Below, piece after piece: positions 8,705 to 15,986 of a DNA stretch of 64,000 nt. A program made the translations under genes and the position numbers. Each line of letters starts with the position of its first letter. The first letter of the stretch is position 1. Source of the stretch: CALODP01 sp942492055 (GTDB lineage: Bacteria; Bacteroidota; Ignavibacteria; Ignavibacteriales; Melioribacteraceae). The DNA is taken from the NCBI GenBank assembly GCA_942492055.1, contig CALODP010000020.1:43333-107332 (forward strand). The letters are read 5' to 3'. The notes under the pieces are model-generated. The model saw only the letters and a list, made by a program, of their open reading frames with translations, ran no database searches and had not been told where the DNA came from.

Positions 8705-9477
8705 GGATACTCGAAGTTTATTTAAAAAAGCTAGAGCCACCGAAGTGACTCTGCGCCCTAGGTCGAAACCATAGGGGTAGTTGAAAATCTACTCAAATAT
8801 AAAAGTTCTCCATCATGAATGCAATATATTTTTACATGTACAAAATACCCCATATCAAAGGGGCTTAATAAAGGAAAATAGATTTCCCTCCGTTCAAAAG
8901 AGTAAAGTTTAATGATTCCGGGAGAGCATGTCATGGTGATTTGTGTTAATGGGTCACTCCCCGCAGTTGCCGGATTTACAACCTAAGGGAGCTGATATTG
9001 TTGGGGGATTGTTTGAAATTAAAGACCCATAATGTATTTACTCCAAACTCATCCCCTCACCGACCTTGTCGGGATCCGAAACCTACAGCGCATTAAAAAA
9101 TATAACTAGATCGTTTCTTTATAAAGCCCTAACGCAATAAATAAAGAATTAGTCAATTGCTTTCATCAAAGCATATCCGGCGCCATAGGTGCCGGTATCT
9201 CGGTAGATAATGGATTCAAAGAAGATATTTGAGCTCCATAGGTCGTAGATCCCGACAAAGTCGGGGAGCGACATATTATATCCATGCAGACACTAAAGCA
9301 ATTAGCCTAAGTTGACAGCATTGCTTGAGGGGAAGAGCAGGAGAAGGATGGACGTTCTATGTGGTTTTGCTTTGTTGCTCTTTTATTTATCTGTGGAGTT
9401 GATTTCTTCTGTCTTAGGACTTTTCCTATTCAGTTAGGAGTTTATTATTTGTGAGCTTTTTATTAGTATTTATCGGC
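8705..9477. other. Non-coding, repeat-rich stretch
   Basis: No gene is supported here. The stretch 8847-8913 (CCCATATCAAAG followed by GGAAAATA and TCCCTCC) has a diverged second copy at 13836-13906. Around 9235-9275 there is a module GATCCCGACAAAGTCGGGGAGCG related to the start of the long repeat that follows. Confidence 0.6.
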
Positions 9478-9899
9478 ACCGTAGATCGTAGATCCCGACA
9501 AAGGGGGTGTGAAAGATAACCGGAAATCCCGGAACAATAGAACTTGTTAACGAGCACCATGTTTGCCAGCACCAGCGGTGCGTTATGCCTGTAGCACCAG
9601 CGGTGCGCCATGCCTGTAGCGCCGGCGGCGCGTCATGCCTGTTAGCTCCGGATGGAGCGACATGTCTTGTTTCCATGCCTCTATTATGGAGAAAATAGGA
9701 ATGATATCCCGAAAGAGTTCATTGTTTATTAAAACTAAAAAAGGAGATACAAGAGTTTCAGCATAATAAAAAACGGCTTTACTGTATGAAAATAGAGTTG
9801 TAATGTTGAAAGTGATAAAGAAAAAATTTAACTTAATTCCGTAATCACTAATTTTTAATATGCGGATGATATGCCGAAATTTTCCGCATAATTATATGT
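9478..9899. repeat. Long dispersed repeat, copy B (about 420 bp)
   Basis: Second copy of the repeat at 425-820, in the same orientation. It carries an additional palindromic module (GCGCC-GGC-GGCGCG plus link), so module number varies between copies. It ends in ATGCCGAAATTTTCCGCAT, directly upstream of a promoter and gene, as copy A does. Small frames on the minus strand inside it are by-products. Confidence 0.85.
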
Positions 9900-9950
9900 T
9901 ATATGCTAAAATTGTAATCAAAATAATTTCCAAATAAATATAGGATTTCG

Positions 9951-9958
9951 TATCTTTG
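9951..9958 (+). promoter_or_regulatory. Bacteroidota-type -7 promoter box
   Basis: TATCTTTG matches TAnnTTTG. The ATG of the next gene begins only 5 nt downstream, so the transcript would start at or very near the start codon (leaderless). Confidence 0.6.
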
Positions 9959-9962
9959 CACT

Positions 9963-10166
9963 ATGAGAGCTAAAAAAGTAAATACAAGAAAAAGTGATTT
10001 TTGGCATTCCAATGCACCGCTAACTAGTCAAAGGGTGAGAAATATTTTGAGTGAACCTAAAGACTCTCAAAAATTGGCAAAAGCGGTTCGAGAAGTAAGG
10101 AGTGCAAAAACACACCCAAAAGAAGGCAATACAATAGGAGTATTTACAATCTCACATAAAGGCTGA
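9963..10166 (+). CDS. Small basic hypothetical protein (67 aa)
   Basis: The 67-residue basic protein has no recognised domain. The helical stretch SQKLAKAVREVRSAK is the only evident structure. The start ATG lies 5 nt after a strong promoter box, so the message is probably leaderless. It is followed at 18 bp by the next gene and may be co-transcribed with 10185-11291. Its size and position before a membrane protein would suit a small regulator or antitoxin, but nothing in the sequence shows this. Confidence 0.5.
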   Translation: MRAKKVNTRKSDFWHSNAPLTSQRVRNILSEPKDSQKLAKAVREVRSAKTHPKEGNTIGVFTISHKG

Positions 10167-10184
10167 TTTACGAAAATTAGCTAA

Positions 10185-10964
10185 ATGAATTTTGCACTTT
10201 CTACCTTTGCCATTTTTATCTTATTAACCCCTGGCTTAATCTTCAGAAGGCTATACTATACTGAAGAATTTTCTAAACAATACGTTAAGCAAAATTTTTT
10301 CGAATTATTCCTTGCTTCTTTTTTTCCAAGCCTACTATTTCATTCTTTGTGGTATTATGTAGTTCAGTTAACTCCTTATAAGGTAGATCTTAATATTGTC
10401 TGTTACATATTCTCGTCCACAAACTCAGAAAAAGTATTTGCTAACTTACAAAACTACACTCCTCAAATAATATTTTACCACATTTCAATTTTTAGTTTTT
10501 CAGCTATCGCTGGATATATTAGTAAATTAATTGTTAGAAAAAAGAAGTGGGATAGAAGAAAAAAAATATTTAGATATCAGAACTCTTGGCATTATTTATT
10601 TAAAGGTGAGTTTTTTGATTTCCCTAAGGCAGCCTTTGACTTACTTGAGGACAAAGTTGAGGATATTGAATTTTTCTATATTGATGTGCTTTCTGAGATC
10701 GGCGGTCGTGTTGCATTGTATGAGGGAATATTGGTCGATTATGAACTAGCTCAAAATGGTGGATTAAATTACATTGTCCTTAAAGAAGCCGAAAGAAAAT
10801 TTATCAGATGCGATAATGATGCTTCTGAATCAAATAATCATTCTCAACCAATTCCTGGTCATATATTAGTACTTCCAAATGATTCTATAGTCAATATGAA
10901 TATTTCATTTTATAAATTAAAAGAGCTCGATGAGGGACAACTTCAAGTTGTTCTTGTAAGTTAA
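10185..10964 (+). CDS. Membrane-anchored hypothetical protein
   Basis: The 259-residue protein has a membrane-embedded N-terminal third (segments near 1-20, 40-60 and 95-115), with a PGLIFR motif after the first. A basic loop and a cytoplasmic soluble domain (about 130-259) follow, the latter beta-rich at its end. It resembles in layout the uncharacterised DUF6338-type proteins, but the match is not certain. It lies between two small genes with no attC between them, so the three may form one cassette or operon. Confidence 0.55.
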   Translation: MNFALSTFAIFILLTPGLIFRRLYYTEEFSKQYVKQNFFELFLASFFPSLLFHSLWYYVVQLTPYKVDLNIVCYIFSSTNSEKVFANLQNYTPQIIFYHISIFSFSAIAGYISKLIVRKKKWDRRKKIFRYQNSWHYLFKGEFFDFPKAAFDLLEDKVEDIEFFYIDVLSEIGGRVALYEGILVDYELAQNGGLNYIVLKEAERKFIRCDNDASESNNHSQPIPGHILVLPNDSIVNMNISFYKLKELDEGQLQVVLVS

Positions 10965-10994
10965 TAATTGTAAAATAAAATAAGGGGTTATGAT

Positions 10995-11291
10995 ATGGCA
11001 GAAAGCAAATCTCATAAAACTGCAGCAAATAGAATAGCAAAAAAATACAATGCTGAATATAATACTGCGAAAGGTGCCGATATCAAAACAAAAAATATTG
11101 CAATTGAGGTAGAAACTGAAAATACTGTCTCAGATGGATTTAGACAATTGCAAGGTCATAAGAAGCCGGTATATATTGCTGGGGCAAACAAGAGTGCTGT
11201 AGAAAAAGCACTTGAAGCTACTAAGGGAACTTCCGTTGGTGTAATGGATAATACTGGGAAAATCATTAAAAGATCATCGAGAAAAAAATAG
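10995..11291 (+). CDS. Small protein, possibly nuclease-like
   Basis: The 98-residue basic protein has the run GADIKTKNIAIEVETEN, in which an Asp and a pair of Glu residues lie on a beta-hairpin as in PD-(D/E)XK endonuclease cores. The usual Lys is replaced or displaced, so the nuclease idea is weak. The C-terminus (KIIKRSSRKK) is strongly basic. An AAGGGG ribosome binding site supports the start. An attC site begins 4 nt after the gene, marking the end of a cassette. Confidence 0.55.
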   Translation: MAESKSHKTAANRIAKKYNAEYNTAKGADIKTKNIAIEVETENTVSDGFRQLQGHKKPVYIAGANKSAVEKALEATKGTSVGVMDNTGKIIKRSSRKK

Positions 11292-11295
11292 ACGC

Positions 11296-11464
11296 ATATA
11301 ACCAACAACTCAAACCGACTGCTTCAGTCGGTCGTGACATTGGTAGTTTGAGTGTGTAGTGTTTTTAAGAAAAGTGTTAAGTAAGTAAACTAACATAATC
11401 AGTAAAACGTAATATTTGGCGTGCTAAACCTTGCGGCAGCGGTTTAGTTGTATCGCCGTTAGGC
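11296..11464 (+). other. Integron attC recombination site (169 bp)
   Basis: Boxes ATATAAC (11296-11302) and GTTAGGC (11458-11464) bound the site. The arm CAACTCAAACCGACTGC pairs with GCAGCGGTTTAGTTG near the other end except for two unpaired bases (C and A), the extrahelical bases expected in a folded attC. The middle holds a secondary hairpin (CCGACTG...CAGTCGG). Confidence 0.85.
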
Positions 11465-11478
11465 AACAATACGTTGAA

Positions 11479-11486
11479 TATCTTTG
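11479..11486 (+). promoter_or_regulatory. Cassette-borne -7 promoter box
   Basis: TATCTTTG matches TAnnTTTG. It lies 15 bp after the attC closing box and 36 bp before the next start codon, so this cassette appears to carry its own promoter. Confidence 0.5.
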
Positions 11487-11521
11487 CACTTAGGTGCTAA
11501 AAAACAAAATAGGTACAATTT

Positions 11522-12079
11522 ATGTATGAAAAACAATTAAGCCTTGTCATTGAATCCGGTCATCCTGCTTATGAATGGGCAAAAAAACAATCTGATTCAG
11601 TTAGCGCATTCGGTCACATTGGTACGCATATTGACTGTTATGAATCAGAACCAGAAAAAGAAACTTACGAAGTGAGTGCTGCTATAATCAACTGCACAGA
11701 TAAAATGCCATCCGAAAAGGACCTGGAGTCTCTTGATATCTCAGATAAAGCACTTGTTCTTTTTACTGGCAATTTTGAGAAAAATGGTTATGGAACTCCA
11801 GAGTACGGGGCTATGCATACCGTTTTAGAGAGTAATACACTTGATTTCATTCTTTCAAAGTCGCCTGCTTTTATTGTTATCGACAGCTATGGCATTGGTG
11901 CTCACGGAGAAGAACACATTGCTTTCGATAAAAGATGCGAATTAAATAATTGCTTTGTTATAGAAAACGTCATTTTATCTCAAGTTGTCATCTCTTCAGT
12001 GCAGAAACTAAAAATATCATTTGACAAGTCATCAAAATCAACCGGAAAAAGGTGCACGGTTACAGCTATATGCGCCTAA
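11522..12079 (+). CDS. Cyclase-family protein (kynurenine formamidase-like)
   Basis: The 185-residue protein carries GHIGTHIDC, the H-x-G-T-H-x-D metal-binding signature of the cyclase / kynurenine formamidase family, and later HGEEHIAFDK, where family members also place metal ligands. Such enzymes are metal-dependent hydrolases of amides or related bonds, but the substrate cannot be told from sequence. The gene is a cassette body: an attC site precedes it and its stop codon overlaps the next attC. Confidence 0.75.
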   Translation: MYEKQLSLVIESGHPAYEWAKKQSDSVSAFGHIGTHIDCYESEPEKETYEVSAAIINCTDKMPSEKDLESLDISDKALVLFTGNFEKNGYGTPEYGAMHTVLESNTLDFILSKSPAFIVIDSYGIGAHGEEHIAFDKRCELNNCFVIENVILSQVVISSVQKLKISFDKSSKSTGKRCTVTAICA

Positions 12080-12133
12080 CAAGGCTAATTCAGCGGACGC
12101 AAAAAGCCGCGCCGCTGATTAGCGGCGTTATGT
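12074..12133 (+). other. Integron attC recombination site (60 bp, canonical)
   Basis: GCCTAAC (12074-12080) matches RYYYAAC exactly and GTTATGT (12127-12133) closes the site. The arm GCTAATTCAGCGGACGC pairs with GCGCCGCTGATTAGC, leaving T and A unpaired. This is the short attC form familiar from mobile integrons and the clearest site in the window. Confidence 0.93.
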
Positions 12134-12149
12134 TTTCGGAGATTTTCAA

Positions 12150-12851
12150 ATGGTTAAATTTATCCCAGCAGAAGAATTGAAAAAAGAATTTGCTGTGTAT
12201 GGTCATTTTTATACAATAGAAATTGAGTCATTTTGTCGAATCGAATGTAGAAGCGTTCTTGAAGTAATTAACAAGAAATATCAAGTAAATGAATTTGATG
12301 AATTGTCAAATCGTTTACCTAATGCTGTTTTTATTATGATGAATCCCGGTTCATCAAAACCATTAACTAAAACAAATAATTTAATCTCTCCTCAAAAAAT
12401 TGGTGATCTTCAAATATCTCTTGTTCCTACTAAACCCGATACAACGCAATACCAATTGATGCGAGTTATGAAATACTTAAACTGGCAACATATCCGTGTA
12501 ATTAATCTTTCTGACTTAAGAGATGCAGAGAGTGGAAATTTCATAGAAAAATATTTGCTCTAAGAAAAAAGCATCAATCTTAAGGTGCATTCAATATTTT
12601 CTAAAAATAGAGCGAAGGAACTATCATCAAAACTTAAGAGGAAGGATAATGCACCTATTGTTTGTGCTTGGGGTACTAATACATGTTTAGATCTTTTAAT
12701 AAATAGGTGCTTAAATAAACTTAAAAGTAAAAATGAATTAAAGGGACTTCTAAAGAAGGATACAGCAAATAAATATTATCACCCTTTACCTGCAATGCAA
12801 ACTGATAAAGAAAAATGGGTGAAAAATATGGTTGCCAAATTGAAAACATAA
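12150..12851 (+). pseudogene. DUF1643-family gene with an in-frame stop
   Basis: Residues VFIMMNPGSSKPLTK and VINLSDLRDAESGN match the start of the DUF1643 family, and after a TAA at 12561-12563 the same frame continues with PIVCAWGTNT and PLPAMQ up to 12851, as in full-length members. A single nonsense codon therefore splits a 234-codon gene. A GGAG sequence precedes the start. The end overlaps the next attC, so the unit is one cassette. DUF1643 function is unknown. Confidence 0.75.
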
Positions 12852-13094
12852 CCAGCAACTCAGCTGGACGCCGTTTTCAATGTGGCATTTGAGTAGTTCT
12901 TAATTTTAGTGTAATAAATAACATTGCTTTTGGCATTGTACTAATTAAATAAATCCCGCCCAACAAGATGGCGGGCAAGTGTTGCAACCGGCTTGTACGG
13001 TTGAATTTACAATCCGGTTGCATAAACTTTGGCGTAGGTTGTAAATGCGGTATTCCTGTTTTTGGGCGGCGGCTTATTGGCAACGCCGTTATAT
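12846..13094 (+). other. Integron attC recombination site (long, 249 bp)
   Basis: Boxes ACATAAC (12846-12852) and GTTATAT (13088-13094) bound the site. The arm CAACTCAGCTGGACGCC partly pairs with GGCGGCGGCTTATTGGC. The middle contains hairpins (CCCGCC...GGCGGG and CAACCGG...CCGGTTG) and shares sequence blocks with the attC at 6768-6989, so the two sites have a common origin. Confidence 0.8.
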
Positions 13095-13117
13095 TGCATA
13101 ATAGTAAAAGGTGTGAA

Positions 13118-13840
13118 ATGGGTAAAATTGGTTATGGGTATGGCAGTGAATGGCATCTACTTAGATTTCTAGGTTATCATCGTCAATATTTACTCAATAA
13201 ACTAGCAAGTGAAATTAATGCATTTCAAGGATATAAAATTAATATAAAAGATACCAAGTTTTCGTCATCTAATAATATTTTTGAACTTGAGAATGAATTT
13301 AAGGGAATTGATGTTTATTCATCAAAAAAAATATTAGAAAATTGGCAGAAGTATTGGCCACAAACCGGGAATGTGCAAAATTGGGATGCGATTGTTGAAC
13401 TTACTGGAAAAGATACTGATGAAATTGTATTTGTTGAGGCTAAAGCTCATTTAGATGAAATAAAAAGTAGTTGTGGTGCATCTTCTAATAGTAAAAATCA
13501 AATAGAGAAAGCATTCATTGAAACCATTAATTACTTTGGTTTGGGAAAAACAAACTCAACTGATTGGTTTTCGCCATATTACCAATTTGCTAATAGACTA
13601 GCTTTTTTGCATTTTTTATTAAAGAATGGAATTAAGGCACATTTATTATTTGTTTATTTTTGTGGAGAGGATGCTAAAAATTATTCTGGTAAAGTTGTTT
13701 GTCCAGAAGATAAAACATGTTGGGAAAAAGCGATCTCAAATATGTATAATAGAGTTGGAGTTAATAAAAAAATGATTAAAAATACTTTCTTCAATCGAGT
13801 TCATAAAATATTTATTCCAATTAATCCAAATGCAATATAA
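13118..13840 (+). CDS. PD-(D/E)XK nuclease-like cassette protein
   Basis: The protein from this start has 240 residues. The central part shows NWDAIVEL followed by VFVEAKAH, the D...E-x-K arrangement of PD-(D/E)XK endonuclease folds. The frame is open further upstream into the attC, but the ATG at 13118 with AAGGTG before it is the right start. It could be a restriction-like or defence nuclease. The substrate is not evident, and no methylase is nearby. The stop codon overlaps an attC-like box (ATATAAC). Confidence 0.65.
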   Translation: MGKIGYGYGSEWHLLRFLGYHRQYLLNKLASEINAFQGYKINIKDTKFSSSNNIFELENEFKGIDVYSSKKILENWQKYWPQTGNVQNWDAIVELTGKDTDEIVFVEAKAHLDEIKSSCGASSNSKNQIEKAFIETINYFGLGKTNSTDWFSPYYQFANRLAFLHFLLKNGIKAHLLFVYFCGEDAKNYSGKVVCPEDKTCWEKAISNMYNRVGVNKKMIKNTFFNRVHKIFIPINPNAI

Positions 13841-13906
13841 CCCATATCAAAGATCCAATAAAAAAGGAAAAAATAAATATCCCCTCCACGTTAAAAGAGA
13901 AAGATT
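13835..13906. repeat. Truncated attC start and second copy of an 8847-type repeat
   Basis: ATATAAC (13835-13841) would open another attC, but no arms follow. Instead CCCATATCAAAG and the following 60 bp resemble 8847-8913. This looks like the distal edge of the cassette array. Confidence 0.5.
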
Positions 13907-13967
13907 TACTGGGCTCGTAAGAGTTGGAATAATATTAATAATAACACCAAAAATGATAAATAGATTT

Positions 13968-15353
13968 TCATTCTTTTTCCTCCATTATGGCGTGTTTCTC
14001 CAAAGTGCTATCATGTATTATATATTTTACGCTGGGGGAAGAGGCAACACTTTTGGTTCTGGTATCCCAAGTGATCATCATTTTATCATAATCGGATATA
14101 ACAACTTTTCCCTCTGCGTACCGGATTGAAGTGATAAGATCAGGACGGATAGAATCATCCAATTTCGCAAATATTACTTCTCCGTTTTTATTGAGGCAAA
14201 ATGTTGATGTTCTATTCTCTAATGAACTGACAAATATTTCATTTTCCGAAAAATACTTTATGAAAGAAATATCTGATGATGAGCTCAATCCATAAATATT
14301 CGTAAGTTCTTTTATGCTATTTTTCTTCAGATTAATTTGAATTAGAGAGTTAGTATTAACCTTGCTATTGTTACTTGCGGCAAGAAGCAAATTCTCTTTA
14401 TCGGGGGATATACCTACCATAAATCTTTCCTCGAATATTTTGAAAGTTTTTCCTTCAATGTCAAGAAATCCTTCTGTTTCAATTCTATTCCGTTCGATAT
14501 TGTAAACCAGATACTTACCTAACTCATCAGATTGGAATAGCTTCTTTCTTCTCTCTGTTCTTTTTTCGGAGGCTTCTCTACGGATGTTTCTTCCGCGAAG
14601 ATTTCTTTCGGAATATTCTTTTTCCGTGATTTTGCCGGAATTAAATAGTTTTGCTCCTTCCGTGCAAAGTACGTAGGCTTCAACATATTCTTGCTCTTCT
14701 TTTTCCGAAAGATAATATCTGAGCGGACGAGTTCTCCTGAGGTATTCTCTAATATCTATTTTCTTTGTATGGAGTAGTTTAATATTTACTGTTTTTAGTG
14801 AATCGAGATTAAGGGTTGGTAATTGAGTTTTGGCGACTGAATAAACAATAAAGATACGATTGGTATCAAGAAATTTAGCGCCGAAGGACGGATACTTTGG
14901 AACAGGAATACTTATTTCTTCTAATGTATTAGCATTGAAAAGTTGAAAATACCCCCCAAGCGCGGATGGTTGAGTAGTAATAATGTAATTCCCGTTTTCT
15001 GAGATTTCGACGTTAGAAGTCGAATAATAGATTTTTTGTTGATTTCCTTCCTTATCAAGAATAATCCCAAGCCTACGAGAATCACTAATGAAACTGGATA
15101 ATAAATATTTATCATTTGGGAAGTGAATAATGCCATCATCGAATTTTGGTGAATGTAATATTTTCTTTTCACCGGTCTCTAAGTCTACTAGCTCTAATTT
15201 ATTTTCTTTAGTTCTGATTAGGATACTACTTTTACTTTCATAAACCGTATGGATATCATTTCTCTTATCCAGGTATTTGCTAATATCTTTTTGTTGGGCT
15301 AAACAAAAAGAAAAGGAGATCAGCATCATGATATAAATAGCTTTTTTCTTCAT
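13968..15353 (-). CDS. Secreted beta-propeller-like protein
   Basis: The 461-residue protein begins with a signal peptide (KKKAIYIMMLISFSFCLAQ) and continues with repeated beta-rich blocks alternating DLETGEK-, NANTLEE- and DTRTKS-like turns, the pattern of WD40- or YVTN-like propellers. A charged insert (about 205-280) interrupts the blades. It probably acts in the periplasm or outside the cell. No enzyme motif is visible. It lies downstream of dnaX on the same strand but 630 bp away, across a repeat array. Confidence 0.7.
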   Translation of the reverse strand: MKKKAIYIMMLISFSFCLAQQKDISKYLDKRNDIHTVYESKSSILIRTKENKLELVDLETGEKKILHSPKFDDGIIHFPNDKYLLSSFISDSRRLGIILDKEGNQQKIYYSTSNVEISENGNYIITTQPSALGGYFQLFNANTLEEISIPVPKYPSFGAKFLDTNRIFIVYSVAKTQLPTLNLDSLKTVNIKLLHTKKIDIREYLRRTRPLRYYLSEKEEQEYVEAYVLCTEGAKLFNSGKITEKEYSERNLRGRNIRREASEKRTERRKKLFQSDELGKYLVYNIERNRIETEGFLDIEGKTFKIFEERFMVGISPDKENLLLAASNNSKVNTNSLIQINLKKNSIKELTNIYGLSSSSDISFIKYFSENEIFVSSLENRTSTFCLNKNGEVIFAKLDDSIRPDLITSIRYAEGKVVISDYDKMMITWDTRTKSVASSPSVKYIIHDSTLEKHAIMEEKE

Positions 15354-15605
15354 TATCCATCCTGATAATTATGTGAGTATACAGTACGTTTTTGTGAAGT
15401 TGTGCTTATTCTTTGTTTGATAAAATATTTCCTTTGTAATTTATTTTTATTTAATTATAAGATCAAGTGTAAATAATTGTTGAAGAATGGAGTTGTTGGA
15501 TTTGGAATGTCTGATGATGTAATTGGGAATGAATAATTGATAATTTTCTATACTGTGACATAATATTTATCTAACCGAATATTATTGCGAATAAACCCAC
15601 TTCTA

Positions 15606-15664
15606 TGAATGATATATCATTCACTAAACCCGATTTAGCCCCTTAATGAATGATATATCATGCA
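15606..15664. repeat. Pair of 18-bp palindromes
   Basis: TGAATGATATATCATTCA (15606-15623) is a perfect palindrome, and TGAATGATATATCATGCA (15647-15664) repeats it with one change, 41 bp further on. They stand just before the 21-bp array, and the spacing is close to twice 21 bp. Confidence 0.75.
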
Positions 15665-15719
15665 AAACATTGCCTTAAAATGTGATTTCCCAAATCGTCT
15701 CTTAGCCCCCAAGTGTCCT

Positions 15720-15929
15720 AGGTAGAGAGCTTTACTCCGGAAATCATGACTCCCAGCTAAATAATCGCAACTCCTACTCCGGGAATGGCAACTCCTACCC
15801 AAAAAATCATGACTCCTACCTCGGAAATCGCGACTCCCACCTAAATAATCATGACTCCTACTTCGGGAATGACAACTCCTACCCAAATAATCGTGACTCC
15901 TACTTCGAAAATGGCAACTCCAAAAAATA
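15720..15929. repeat. 21-bp tandem repeat array (about 10 units)
   Basis: From 15741 successive 21-bp units follow without indels, with a core of GACTCCTACTTCGG type and variation at fixed positions. The first unit is degenerate. On the plus strand they read as heptads N-x-D-S-Y-L-G without a start codon; the minus strand also has an 83-codon open frame (15635-15886). The core closely matches that of the larger array at 37.9-38.3 kb (GACTSCYACTTCG). It lies just 3' of dnaX. Confidence 0.85.
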
Positions 15930-15986
15930 ATCCCATGATTTCAAACATATGAAGTTCCCACAATATATGCCGATAATTATAATTTT

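Noticed and set aside
8222..8740. Start of the NYN protein at 8740
   Set aside because: The family N-terminus begins at the Met at 8704; the 12 extra codons are not conserved in type.
12561..12563. Programmed stop-codon readthrough in the DUF1643 gene
   Set aside because: The context shows no known recoding signal; a mutation or error is simpler.
13830..14129. 99-codon plus-strand gene between the array and the propeller gene
   Set aside because: It overlaps repeat sequence and the end of the minus-strand propeller gene, with no ribosome binding site or domain.
15635..15886. 83-codon minus-strand gene
   Set aside because: It is a translation of the 21-bp array with no independent support.
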